Assembly: GCA_032622095.1 (NCBI GenBank)
Contig: CP136064.1
Location: 170,014,310-170,078,309, forward strand
Length of the DNA: 64,000 nucleotides
Direction of reading: 5' to 3'
From: Siphonodentalium dalli
Lineage: Eukaryota; Mollusca; Scaphopoda; Gadilida; Siphonodentaliidae
A program made the translations under genes and the position numbers. Within the stretch, counting starts at the first letter, position 1, and every line of letters starts with the position of its first letter. Positions 34,001 to 44,836 of this stretch are shown one piece after another. The notes under the pieces are model-generated. The model did no database searches. It was not told the origin of the DNA and was given only the letters and a program-made list of their open reading frames with translations.

Positions 34001-36990
34001 TTCCCAACTATATGGGTTGTACTGGAATAATGGTATGCTTGCATTGTACGGGAATAATGGTATGCTATCTGTACTATTACGACATGATAGCATCAACTAT
34101 ACCACTACAATTAAAGCACTGATCTCCAGCAGTGAAGAGGCACCGTTCAGCATGGCCCCCATGGAAATGTTAACCTCAACTATTTTAAAATTACACAATC
34201 AGATTCGATGGTCCCCATATCATTCAATCACAACAACGGAATTTCTCCAAAAGCCGATTTAGTTATCCAAATTAGTGTATTACCAATAAATACTCACAAC
34301 GATACCAAACAAAATATCATATATGTCGAAAATGTCCCACACTAACGTTTTATCTTGACGGTTTGTGGAAACCAAAGTGGACTTCTAACCAGTGATATTT
34401 CCCCTACATATATACGAGTTTTATGTGACTGACATACTTGAATGTGTGTCATAAAAGAAATATCGGTAGTACACATTCAATTAGGTTTTGGTGACAGCTA
34501 ATTTAGTTAATTAATTTAATTTAAACATGATAGCCAGGGATGTAAAAAAAATTGGGATGGTGACCCCCCCCCCCCCCCCCCCCGACCAGCTTTGGTAAGA
34601 ACAAAATTAAACAACTTGAAATTTCATGCCTGGCTCAAAATATAAAGTTATTAAAACAACACTGTGAAGATTATCCAACAATTGGACCTGGGGCTCACTG
34701 TGTCATGTTGGACATTTCAAACACATGGGGAAAGTTGAGGTACCAGTTTGAAAGTTCCAACCCAAGGGGCGTACAGTGTAGATGCCTGTGCAAATGGAAT
34801 TTAGTCAATATGGGAGGCATGCTGGTCAGATTAACGGTGCCGGTGGGGGGGGGGGGGGTAGGTTTAGTTGGAAATTTCAAATTGGACACCCTCCCAACAG
34901 GCCACCTTTACACACTGGTATATTCCAGTTTTAACACACTTTCTTTGAACAATGTGATGCCTTAAAGCTGCATAGTAACCAGTCTGTATACAATGGATAT
35001 ACACTCCCAGTGTGTGACCTGGGATCTGAAATTTACTGGACTCCATACTAACCTTTCTACTTTCCCCTATCAATCAGTATGCTATTAAAACTCAATTTTA
35101 TTTGTTCATTTGTCTGTCCGGCTATTGGCGACCAAGCGGTTGAACCATGGGAGCTGAACATTGTTACAAATACATGTAGGTGAATTGATACATGTGCCCC
35201 TGACATCAGATGATTTAAAGGGGCTCTCGTGATTAATTTAATTAATTACAACTGAAATGGTTGGACCCATGGAGCCGAAAACTGGTACACGCGTTTAAAT
35301 TGACCAGGAGAATGTCATAGGTCCCTTTGACCTCATATGATATAAAGGGGGACTAATAAATTATATGAACAAAGGTAGATGATTGATAAAGAGTGCTTAA
35401 TATCAAATTAGCAGATATGTAGGAACAGTGATACAAATGGGTAATTTGACACAGGGATTGGCATGGGCTAGGTGCCGTGGTGCTCAGATCACATAAAGTA
35501 GCACTAATAATTAGCAACAAAGAGCAGTTTATCTTCAGCTTAGCCTTAGATGATATGGAGGGAGAATCAGCAGAACTTCCATGTGGTGTCTCATGAAATA
35601 GGTCCGGTTATCTCAGTTGACTCAAAATATCACTAATAATTAATTTAAATGACTTGGATGGAAGTCTTGAATGCGCACTAATAATTTAATCCTCACTTAA
35701 GGTAATTGAGCAACTTCCGGAATCCAGCTAGTATTTTCTATTGTTTTTAATTATGACAGCAATAATATTAAATGTGATGTTCCTATTCACTTACCCGAAT
35801 CATTTACATGTATTAATAGTTCTAGTCGGTCAGAATCAACAGGAAGTACTTTTAGTTATTCCTTTAATTAACAGTTCAAACTCCTCGAAAAGAAGCCATA
35901 GTAGTTATAATGCAGCATACAATTGATCAGTTATTCAACCAGACTTGTAAAATCATGTCCAGATACATGTTATATGTGCATTGTATACATAAACGTGTTT
36001 AATTTCATTTGCAGATACTTCAGATCTACAACCTGCTTATCGCACAAACTATCATAAGTTCAACTCTGATCTGACATCAGTCTGGAGTAAACTACATACC
36101 CACATATAAAACATAGTGGGTCTGACGACCTTTCGTTCGTTTTTCATTTCCCAAACCCGGGATTCCTCGTAATTACCGCCAATCAAAACTTACTCCAAGA
36201 AATATGTGCCCCAATAAAAAACTATTAAAATGTCACGTGCTCTCGGTATGGAAATTCCGAAGGTGTGGCTAAAGGTTCTTAAAAATAGTATCCATGACGT
36301 CATGTTATACCGGAACAGAGATTCAGAAATCAACCAAAATGGATGACAAAATTATTCTCTCACAACTTCCGGACCTTAAGAGGGAAGTAAAGTGGAAATT
36401 TAATTTGTTTTTCTCCCATAGGGTTCCCATGTTAAAAATTTGAGACAAAATCCTGACTTCATAAATTTTAGTACAGAATCTATGAATGTACCTTCATGTA
36501 ATTCCTGACTCTATCTAGTGACAAGTCGTCGTCGATTTTCGAAAAACGTACCCATTACCGAAATATCACACTTCAAAACAGATTACGAGCAAAAACAAAA
36601 ATTGGGGAAATGCTGTTAGCCATTGGTGGAGTTATCGTTCCTGTGTTGAGAAACGTGCTTATTTTACGATGTTGAAAATAAAACGAACTGGCTGTTATGT
36701 CAACTCATGGGTCCGTAACACAATTGGATAATCGTTTGAGTAACACTGTGTTGTTTTCATAAGCGATCGCGATTACTTACAATCGGCATCAAGTTTTACC
36801 AAAAATCTGGAGCCAATTTCGACGTAAACAGAGACAAACTCTGGAAGATACATATCACTCCCCCGAAATAGTTCGATATATATATATATACGATGTTTAA
36901 TAATAATACCAGCTAACGTGTAATATATATGTCAAAATATGACAGCAGATCACATAAAAATTACATGTTGTCAATATTAAATGTTGACAT
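34001..36990. other. Intergenic stretch with homopolymer runs and tandem units, no gene
   Basis: A run of about 21 C at 34563-34583 and about 14 G at 34844-34858 are likely assembly-fragile. From about 35100 to 35720 there are three or four degenerate units of roughly 120-170 bases, marked by CACTAATAATTA-like words and by GGTT...ACCATGG(G/A)AGC. A short AT microsatellite lies at 36880-36892. Confidence 0.45.
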
Positions 36991-36999
36991 AATATGAAT

Positions 37000-37427
37000 C
37001 TATATGGCTTCTAATTGCGACCGCGTGATAGAAATTGGCGTATTTACGTATCGAGTGTTGTTCGGTTACTTCCGTTTTCCTGGTCGATTCTGCCCGCGGA
37101 ATCAACATCAAGTTAATAATTTGTGATCGTTTGACGGGTAAGTGAATCAATTAGTTGATAAAACATAGGTGATAAGTTTGTGTTAGATACGTTCGAAATT
37201 TAGTGACGATCGCTTCTTTGATCGACACGTACAGTTGAAGATTGAACAGGGAATTTGAGTTTGTTTTTGTAAACATCGACAGGTAAACAGGTAAAGTGTG
37301 AAAAGCTAGTTCGCCTTCCATTGGTACATTAGGGACCGTGCTACTTTGCAACATTACGTTTTGATCATTCTTCATTGTTTTTTAAGCTGGTCTTCTATTT
37401 CATAATGTCTTTTTTCCAAACTTTTGA
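37000..37427 (+). other. Possible 5' exon and first intron of the SGNH-like gene
   Basis: A strong donor ACGG|GTAAGTG occurs at 37137/37138, and a pyrimidine-rich tract with AATGAGAAG|GAATTC precedes the coding exon. The frame at 37.4 kb has no ATG of its own at its open 5' end, so an upstream exon is needed or translation starts at an internal Met. The donor sequence is observed; the connection is inferred. Confidence 0.35.
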
Positions 37428-38164
37428 ATGAGAAGGAATTCTTGAAAGCTGAAATTCAGCGACTAGGATTGCGTATTGAGGGCAGTTCCAGGACAATTGT
37501 AATTTCTGATAGCAAAGGAAAATATGTTGAAACTTCACAAGAATCATTGCAGCTTGGAAGAGATATTCAATTCTGGTATACATCAGGTGCAACACTGAGA
37601 AGAAAAATGTCTCAAGTCCACAATGGCTTAAAGGAACTTGGTGACAGTGGCAATCTTTACCATATTTATTTATGGCTGGGAACATGTGACCTAACCATCA
37701 AGCCTCATGGTCAGGGGTTTGTGAAGCACGATACTAACGAGACAGCATTCAGTAATTTGACAGACTCATTTGTGGACGTTGTGGACAGGTATGACCAATA
37801 TCCTAATTTGAAGATCTTTCTCTTTGAAATTCCACCCATGAGTTTGATGCGATGGAACCATATCAAAGAATCCCAGGTAGAGGTTTATCATAACTTTGAC
37901 TTTGTTGAGTGTGAATTTGAGGAGCATATTGTCGCCAGAAGAATCGGAAAGATCAATACACGGATTCAACAATTCAACCAAGAGAGAGGAGTATTTTGCC
38001 CTAAGTTTAATTTGGATATGGAACATGGCAGGAAAAGGAAAGGGGAGAAAGAACACTACTTTAACTTTTTACTCTACAAAGATGGGGTGCTTCCGATCAG
38101 AGAACTATCTGATGTGTGGCTGCTGAGGATATTGAAAACCTCTGGCAGAGCGCTGGAGATGTGA
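37424..38164 (+). CDS. SGNH-hydrolase-like protein, probably without the catalytic His
   Basis: About 245 codons, uninterrupted. The fold is suggested by ordered blocks: TIVISDSKGKY (residues 24-34, the usual D-S nucleophile block), WYTSGATLRRKM (Gly block), HIYLWLGTCDLT (in place of the usual GxND block) and, near the C-terminus, YKDGVLPIRELSDVWL (in place of DGxHxx). The Ser and the first Asp positions are kept, but the Asn is Cys-Asp and the dyad His is Leu, so esterase activity is doubtful. SGNH-like domains occur as accessory proteins in several transposon groups. It is the first gene of the 37-48 kb plus-strand cluster and, unlike its neighbours, is not broken. The start is probably spliced; a 5' exon may end at 37137. 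Confidence 0.6.
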   Translation: MNEKEFLKAEIQRLGLRIEGSSRTIVISDSKGKYVETSQESLQLGRDIQFWYTSGATLRRKMSQVHNGLKELGDSGNLYHIYLWLGTCDLTIKPHGQGFVKHDTNETAFSNLTDSFVDVVDRYDQYPNLKIFLFEIPPMSLMRWNHIKESQVEVYHNFDFVECEFEEHIVARRIGKINTRIQQFNQERGVFCPKFNLDMEHGRKRKGEKEHYFNFLLYKDGVLPIRELSDVWLLRILKTSGRALEM

Positions 38165-39003
38165 GATGTATTCTTACTCGTATTGTTGTGTAAATAGTGT
38201 ATATAGGTAAGTCAAGTTTGTCAACTACTGTCAGGTCCTAATAATAGTGTCAGCACGATTATTAATTGTGGAGAAAATTCCCAATAATATTACTGGTATT
38301 TGGCATTGAGACATACGGTACATGTAGTGACAAGAGTGAAATTATGCCCAAAATAATTACCTGTGTTTAGGGTTTCCCTACCTACCCTAGAAAAAGGTGC
38401 ATACCCAAAACATTTATTGGACTGGACAAAGCTGGGTTCTTTTTTATACAGTAGGAAGGTCATCGAAAGATATCTTACTCATTTTCATCCTCCTATAATT
38501 TGCATAAAAACATTAAAAAGTTTATTAGTGCTCTTACTAATTCAAGATAACAATATTTATTATCGAACCATTCAATTAATCTGAATTTTGAAGCTTTCTA
38601 GGTCAATGACCCAATGGAACTCAGAATAAAAATATTAAAAAAAAAATCCCTACCTACCTACATTTGTACCCTAATTGCTACAGACCATGTAACCCTAAGC
38701 ACAGGTATTATTTTTGGGGCCAAAATTGCTAACATTAGACAGTTTATTTTGGTGCAGACTGTATTTTGATTATTGAAGACAGTCCATGTGAACAGCAGAT
38801 TATGATGACCTGTTTTCATGTAAACTGGTCATCTGTGAAATCCAGCTTCACTGTAACACAGGGCAGTTTTCTTAGTGGCTAGTTGTGTGGCAGATGATGC
38901 TGTGTTTGCTGTGAAAATACTCAGATGCATTGTAGTGAATTGGAACTGCATATTGAATTATGAAAGTTTACTGTCTCTAAATCAATCTGAACATCATGCA
39001 CAT
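38165..39003. other. Spacer or intron with a repeated segment
   Basis: No gene. ATAATTACCTGTGTTTAGGG (38355 region) and the reverse complement of CCCTAAGCACAGGTATTAT (38692 region) form an imperfect inverted pair, possibly the ends of a ~370-bp element (about 38346-38719). A related string, GACCATGTAACC...ACAGGTATTA, occurs at about 46250 in the helicase intron. Confidence 0.4.
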
Positions 39004-39248
39004 GGTCTGTTGAGAACTGTCTAACTGCAATTAAAAAAGTATCATCTTGTATTTGAGAAGGGCCTGTTGAGAACTGCCTCACTGCCCTTGAACGGCATCT
39101 TGCGTTAGTTCAGGGCCTGTTGAGAACTGTCTCACTTCCCTTGAAAGGTGTATTGTGTTAGTTCAGGGCCTGTTGAGAACTGTCTCAATGCCCTTGTAAG
39201 GTATATTGCGTTAGCTCAGGGCCTGTTGAGTACTGTCTCACTGCCCCA
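39004..39248 (+). repeat. Minisatellite, five units of ~53 bases
   Basis: GGCCTGTTGAGAACTGTCTC followed by ACTGCCCTTGAAAGG-like sequence and TTGCGTTAGTTCAG recurs five times up to ten bases before the transposase ATG. The first unit is the most diverged and the last is truncated. Direct orientation. Confidence 0.75.
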
Positions 39249-39257
39249 GTAGTCAGA

Positions 39258-41100
39258 ATGGGTAATAAAAGAAAAAGTTAAACATCTCAGTTTAACGCTG
39301 CTGGAGGGAAACCTTATGTAAAAGGTGGGTTCCGTGTGATGGATAGATCATGTCTGGAAAAGGTGAATGATGAATACAAACCTCGGGTCAGATTCTCAGT
39401 CCGCGGCTATAAGGGGAAGCCGCTAAAATTGAGACTCGCTAAAAAAGATCGGGTACTGTCTGAGGGATACCGACTATTCAACATGGACCGTCTGTCATTT
39501 GGATTCAATAATGTCATCCAGCATGTAATGTCATGCTCTAAAGCTCAACGCCTTGCCAAGAAGTGTCCAAATAGGAAGATTTGGATTTCCTAAATGCGGA
39601 GAAGCATCAAGGCTATGCAAGCTTCATTACAGTCCGTTGCAACGGCTGTAGGAAAACCATCATCTTTTCATCCAGTCCTCTCATCCAAAGTAGCTCTAAA
39701 CATCGGAGGTTTGATGTCAATGCACGAGCAGTCTGGGCTGCCATGGGTACTGGTTGCGGTGTGACTCAATTGAATGAGATCTTCGGAACAATAGGTCTGC
39801 CATCAATGTCACAACCAACTTTTACAGCAGTTGAAGATGAGATAAGTGCCTGGTGGAAGACAGAGCTGGAAGAAGACATCAAAACAGCTGGTGCTGAAGA
39901 GAGAAAGATTGCAGAAGAGAAGGGTAATTTTGATGAAGGTATTCCAAAAATAACCGTTGTAACAGATGGTGGGTGGTCAAAAAGAGCTCACAAACATACG
40001 TATAATGCCATGGGTGGTGTCGGGGTGATCATAGAAGCAGCAACAGGCAAGATTCTTCATCTTGGTGTCAGAAATCGACACTGCTTCGTGTGTACCTTCA
40101 ATTCCAACAGATCCGAGAAAGTACCAGACCACCAATGCCACAAAAATTGGAACAAGGGCAGCCAGGCTATGGAGTCTGATATCATTCTGGAAGATTTTTT
40201 AGAAGCCGAATCGAAGCATGGCCTCAGATATATGGAGATGATTGGTGATGGTGATAGCAGTGTGTTTGCTGACATACAAAAGCATGTACCAAATTGGGGT
40301 TGCAGAGTTACAAAGGTTGAATGTGCCTATCATGCAAGTGTTTGAGAGGAAGTTTGGAGAAGCTCGTCCAGGAAAAGCCAGAGTATAAAGGTCCTGGTAA
40401 ACTCTCAAAGGTAGTGCGGATGAGACTAACCAGTGGTGTCAGATGTGATATCAAGATGCGGTCTGCTATGCCAGATAAGATCATTGCCAATAATTTACTG
40501 GAGAAGGATATCCGAAATTCGATTCACCATATTGTCGGAGATCATTCAAGATGCTCTGACTTCTGCAAGTCTCGTGTTGTAACAACAGCCAACAATACAG
40601 CATCGAAAGTTAATGTCAGGGAACCATTAGAGCAGCAAGACTTGGAAGAATTGACATCTAAGTTGGCAGAATTTTGGTATTCCTGTACTTCAGAAGAAGC
40701 AATGGAGGCATCAAGAGGGGACTGTGGACTGTAGACTAAGTCCGGAGTCGTTGCAAACAAACATGCTTGCAGACATATCAACACTTCTGGATAGAATTGC
40801 CAAACAATATGAAGCCCTGATAGGTAATCACACCACAAACATGGCTGAAGTCTGGATGTCAATCCGAGCTAAATTTGATGGTGGTAAATTTTATAACCGG
40901 TGTAACAGATCATGGCAAGCAAGATGTTACGGTGGAGGTTTAAGATCGCTTTTAGGACCTACATGGTCACCTGTTGTATGGGATAGGTAACAGCAACAAC
41001 TCAAGGACCATCATTTGTCAACTTATTCAACGTTCGGGCAAAAAGACATGGAAAATCAATGATTTGCAAGAGAACGGATAAATACAAGGACAGGAAGCGT
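39258..41100 (+). pseudogene. Mutator-like DDE transposase domain, broken
   Basis: From ATG 39258 the frame starts MGNKRKS, meets TAA at 39279-39281, and continues SQFNAAGGKPYVKGGF and DRSCLEKVNDEYKPRV. Frameshifts near 39585, 40340 and 40730 split the rest into pieces that align end to end. The N-terminus has a CxxC zinc motif (VRCNGCRKT). The core shows VVTDGGWSKRAH (catalytic Asp, base 39965), the conserved HLGVRNRHCFVC and DHQCHKNWNKGSQAMESD, then MIGDGDSSVF (second Asp, base 40247) and KVEC. This is the Mutator-like transposase domain found in many invertebrate genomes. Its C-terminal part (RAKRHGKSM...KRKRNWPYPK) leads directly to the nuclease. Cuts and joins transposon ends when active; this copy cannot be translated as one protein. 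Confidence 0.7.
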
Positions 41101-41108
41101 AAAAGAAA

Positions 41109-42001
41109 TTGGCCTTATCCAAAATAGACTCAAGTAAAAAGGCAAAACTGAAGTATGGTGATGAATGTCTTCAACCAGAAGCTGATGTTACACCCACTGA
41201 ATTGGAGGAAATGAAATCCAGCTATTTCAAGAAGCATGTAGAAGTATCAGATGACTTTATCACTCAACTTGAAGTCAATACAAGGGACCAAAGCACTTCT
41301 TCACTATGGCGCACAGAGAGAAAAACGACTGACTGCCTCAAACTTTGGTATAATTATCTCTCGCAATCCGAAAATCAAAGTGGAACCAATTATCCGAGCC
41401 CTTTTATACACAAATTTCAAAGGAAACATCCATACAAGGACTGGCCTTTTAGCTGAACCTGCAACAATCCAGGAATATATTATGAAGCAGGCAGAAAATG
41501 GAATCAATGCAAGCATTACAAAAATGTGGCTAGTTATCAGTAAACATCACAAATTCCTTGCTGCCAGCACAGATGGACTGGTTATTCAGAGCGACGGCAA
41601 TAAAGGCCTCATGGAGATAAAAAAATCTACTCATGAATAAACCAGTCTCCTTAACATTTGCTGTCGAAACTCAAAAAAACGTTTGTCTGGAAAAATTTCC
41701 AAACCATCTGAGATTGAAGAGAAATAACGCATATTACTTTCAATGTCAGGGCCAATTGATTGTCCTTGGTTATAACTGGTTAGACTTTGTAACTAGAACG
41801 GTTAAGCCATATCAAATGATAATTGAGCGAATATTCAGGGATGAAGTGCTTTGGACTAATGTCATGATACCAAAACTGACAGCATTTTATTTTAAAGTTC
41901 TGCTTCCTGAGATTGCTGTACCTCGAAATGACATGCAACCAGGTGTTCGTGAGCCAGGTTCTCATCAAAACATGATGAGTCTAAGGGTTTCCACATTTTA
42001 G
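41109..42001 (+). pseudogene. YqaJ/lambda-exonuclease-like nuclease domain, broken
   Basis: Three overlapping frames carry one domain. First: KLKYGDECLQPEADVTPTEL and VNTRDQSTSSLWRTERK. After a shift near 41300: REKRLTASNFGII, HTRTGLLAEPATIQEYI (the conserved Glu), FLAASTDGLV (catalytic Asp) and GLMEIKKSTHE (the E-x-K pair). After a shift near 41633: NNAYYFQCQGQLIVLGYNWLDFV (the Gln motif). All active-site residues expected of a YqaJ-type PD-(D/E)xK exonuclease are therefore present, though no single frame spans them. Mutator-YqaJ fusions are known from molluscs and cnidarians, so this was probably the C-terminal half of the preceding protein. The family degrades or resects DNA ends in viral recombination; in a transposon it may process ends. 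Confidence 0.7.
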
Positions 42002-42812
42002 CTACATATACATCTAATGTACATATATCTCAGGATGTGGAAAGTTCAGATCGACCTATATAGAAAACTACTGAATAGCTTAGATAGTACACACCCTGAA
42101 GGAATCTGTTATCTGAAGACCACATTATTTATTAATGGCAATAACGATAAATACATGTATGTCAACAAATCACTTTGATCACCTTTCTGAATGGCAATTT
42201 TGGGAGGAGCTTTCTCAGCTAGTATATAATTGATTGGAATTGATTAACTGCCCTAAAAAATCTGAAATACATGTTGTGAAAGGCTCAATTGACTAGTTAG
42301 TTGAGAGCAACACTGTTAACATCATGTTAGTTTTGAGCTGGAAAATCATTGTATAACTGTATAGGTCCATCTGAACTGTCCACATCCTGAGATACCATAT
42401 GGGTGAAAATCCCTTATTGTTACAAATTTTCACGATAACTCATTGTCCAGTATTCAGTAATTCTTGTAAATGCTGGTAATTAAGTCATGCATCTGGTACC
42501 AGTTGTTACTTTGTATTATCAGTTTTTGGTTTCTACACACTGTACATAATGTATGAGATACTACAGTGTATGAAAATAATTTGACATCATTGCTCAATTA
42601 TTTGCTTGTTTAATGAGCTTGATTCATATATGTATACTGTTTTAGTTTATGAGATCAATCTAACACATCCATGTAAAATTCATACATGTACATGTATATC
42701 ATGGACTTCCAATTTATAAAGCTAAATTCAATAACTATGGATGTACATATAAATGTGATAATTTAATGTTGATATGTTACAATTTGTAGTAAAATTGTAT
42801 TTCACTTTGCAG
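42002..42812. other. Spacer or intron, nothing recognised
   Basis: AT-rich sequence with repeated ACATGTA words, between the nuclease pseudogene and the first Tudor-segment exon. It could be an intron linking the two; no convincing donor was found at the nuclease end. Confidence 0.4.
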
Positions 42813-42915
42813 TTTGAGACAAAGGCAGTTTCTGAAAAGGTGAAAACAAAGAAGCGAGGACAGCAGAGAGGCAAGAGAGCTGATGTACCAGTAGAGTGGA
42901 CAAGTGAGAGTGAAG
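42813..42915 (+). CDS. Basic linker exon of the Tudor-like segment
   Basis: The exon lies between TTTCACTTTGCAG|TTTGAG and GAGAGTGAAG|GTAGAA and reads FETKAVSEKVKTKKRGQQRG then KRADVPVEWTSESE, a Lys/Arg-rich linker. It is 103 bases long, ends in phase 1 and joins without a frame error to the exon at 44154. The upstream partner is not identified: it could be the end of the nuclease gene or a lost exon. Confidence 0.45.
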
Positions 42916-43017
42916 GTAGAATATATGCATCATTAATTGTGTTGCTTGTATTATGACTTGATTGTCAAAAGTTTCTATGAATCAATATTAATTTGTCATA
43001 AGTTGGCGTTCGTTGTC

Positions 43018-43330
43018 CATCAGCAATCTCCTTTGGCCCACCCTACATGTCACATCCATCATCTGATAATCATCAAACTTAATATGGGTCTTTGGGGTAG
43101 ATGGGAGCCATCATTTTTTCCTAATTGTGTTGAAAACCATGGCTGCCAATGGCCATCCTGTATTTTACTCTTTGAATGACTAAATCCTTCGGCACACCAT
43201 GCATGCCACATCCCTCATCCGATCATCACCAAACTTCAGATGTTCCGTTTTTTTGTGTAACCTCTACTCTAGATGTGAGGGGTCTAATATTTCCAATATT
43301 GATTACAAAACATGGCTTTTCATCAGCCAT
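43018..43330 (+). repeat. Dispersed repeat, copy 2
   Basis: Colinear with 1026-1290: the same order of ATCATCAAACTT, GTAGATGGGAGCCATCAT and AACCATGGCTGCCA. A second, shorter unit (CACACCATGCATGCCACATC onward) follows immediately from about 43190. Confidence 0.5.
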
Positions 43331-43594
43331 TTATGATTTCACGTTTGAGTCCATCAGCACATCCTACAGGTCATATTTATTGGAGAAATTATATAAATTT
43401 GTAAACAATACAATCCCTTTACTAAAACTGTTTCACTTTCCTTCTTCTTTGTCATTCTATTAAGTTCTCAGCATTAATACCTCCTCTCCTATCTTGTCTT
43501 TGACATGTTCATTTGATGCATAAATCTGTAGATATTAGAAAAGTGTGTGCATGACATACATGCAGGTTCTGACTGATACATGTATTTGTCTCTG

Positions 43595-43944
43595 AAAGGG
43601 GTAGTGTACACTAAATCCGGCCATTTATGGGACCATCTCCTGTTATACTCAAAAGGACATGTGCAACGAATGAATGGATTTGAGCCATGGATTAGTATCA
43701 AATACTCTCATATGCTCTATGAATGATGCAAATAACATGGAAATTATAATGAAAATGAATTTATGACTCCAGCCATTTAATCATTTTCATTATAATTACT
43801 ATGTTCTGTGCGTCTTTTACAGCGCGAATGGGTGTATTTTGCACTAACCCATGGATCAAATTCCTTCATTTGTTACTTATATTATGTTGAGTATAAAAGG
43901 AGATGGTCCCATAATTGGCTGGATTTAGTGTACCGTACCCCTTT
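43595..43944. mobile_element. Foldback MITE with ~58-bp inverted ends
   Basis: The left arm AAAGGGGTAGTGTACACTAA and following bases (ATCCGGCCATTTATGGGACC, ATCTCCTGTTATACTCAA) pair with the right arm (TTGAGTATAAAAGGAGAT, GGTCCCATAATTGGCTGGAT, TTAGTGTACCGTACCCCTTT). The interior also pairs around ATCATTTTCATTATAAT. 350 bases, non-coding. A shortened copy is at 14196-14396. Confidence 0.75.
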
Positions 43945-44153
43945 AAATATTACTGGTCTACAGTCTCAAACTGTACTGCTCATATTTTATTCATTAACTT
44001 ACAATGGCATATCCTTGGAATCTGAATATCAATTTGTTATGCGATTATAGCTTCTAAAGAGAATTTCATATGCTATGATGAATAAAAAGTAATTTTTATA
44101 TAAATTTTCAACATTTATCCCTATTTGATCTATAATATTTTAATGATTTTCAG

Positions 44154-44254
44154 CTGAACTACCTGTAAATACAGATTCGTCTGGCGTGGACGCACAAGAA
44201 GAACCCGCTGTGTTTGTTGGACGGAAAATTTCCCATAGATGGGTGACGGACGAA
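44154..44254 (+). CDS. Tudor-like segment, second exon
   Basis: Phase-1 continuation after the acceptor TTTTCAG at 44153. Reads ELPVNTDSSGVDAQEEPAV, then FVGRKISHRWVTDE. The donor GACGAA|GTAAAA is at 44254/44255. The block G-R-K-I-x-H corresponds to G-K-K-V-x-H in the gene at 2566-5669. An acidic, low-complexity lead-in precedes the domain. The exon is uninterrupted. Confidence 0.5.
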
Positions 44255-44698
44255 GTAAAAGTTAAACAATTAAGCATTCTTACTGAGTAATGTGTTTTCA
44301 TGAATCTGCAAAGCAGGTTCATTATTCCTTGTTTAACAATTCTTCTTAACAATGTCATACATGATGATACAACTATATAATTATTTTTTTTGTGATTCTT
44401 TATAAATGTGTTTCATATTTTACATACTATATTCTAATATACATGCATGATTGTGACATGTTGTATGAAAGTTTTTTGTCTTGTCCATCAATTCTTTCTC
44501 GTCCAAATATTTGCATTCTGACTATCACTTTAAAGCATTGACTATCAGAGATGTGGGAATGTGAAGTTATCCAAATGAATACTATCCAATTATAATTAGA
44601 TTCAGATAGTTTGTTTCCAATTTTCGCCAACTTTTACATAACTATGTTATTCAATATCGATCAATAATAGGTTTTAAACATTTTCAGGTTCCAGTCAG

Positions 44699-44836
44699 TG
44701 GTATACTGGTGAGGTCATATGTCTGCTCTCAGGAACTGATGGATTGACAGATGCTGTTCATGAAGTTAAATATGATATTTTCGATGTTGATTACTTGCTA
44801 GAGGATTATGAACACAGCTCTTTGAAGTTTCTGTGA
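44699..44836 (+). CDS. Tudor-like segment, last exon
   Basis: With the acceptor at CCAGTCAG|TGG the exon joins in phase 0 and reads WYTGEVICLLSGTDGLTD, AVHEVKYDIFDVD, YLLEDYEHSSLKFL, then TGA at 44834-44836. W-Y-x-G-x-V-I, V-K-Y-D and Y-x-L-L-E-D-Y-x-x-S-x-L-K-x-L match the C-terminus of the first gene (W-F-x-G-x-V-I, I-K-Y-S, Y-x-L-L-E-D-Y-x-x-S-D-L-R-x-L) position for position, but the splice site falls elsewhere in the domain. Together with the two preceding exons it forms a clean three-exon segment in an otherwise broken cluster. Likely a protein- or histone-binding module; ligand unknown. Confidence 0.6.
   Translation, partial: WYTGEVICLLSGTDGLTDAVHEVKYDIFDVDYLLEDYEHSSLKFL

Larger units (their letters stand above)
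42916..44153 (+). other. Intron of the Tudor-like segment, hosting repeats
   Basis: 1238 bases, donor AG|GTAGAA and acceptor TGATTTTCAG|CTGAAC. It holds the second copy of the dispersed repeat at 43018-43330 and a complete foldback MITE at 43595-43944. Confidence 0.5.

Noticed and set aside
39004-39248. Regularly spaced repeats as a CRISPR-like array
   Set aside because: The whole ~53-base unit is repeated with no unique spacers, and the genome is eukaryotic.
44255-44290. Frame reading through the 44254 donor to TAA
   Set aside because: It ends after a few residues and breaks the Tudor-like domain, whereas splicing to 44699 restores it.
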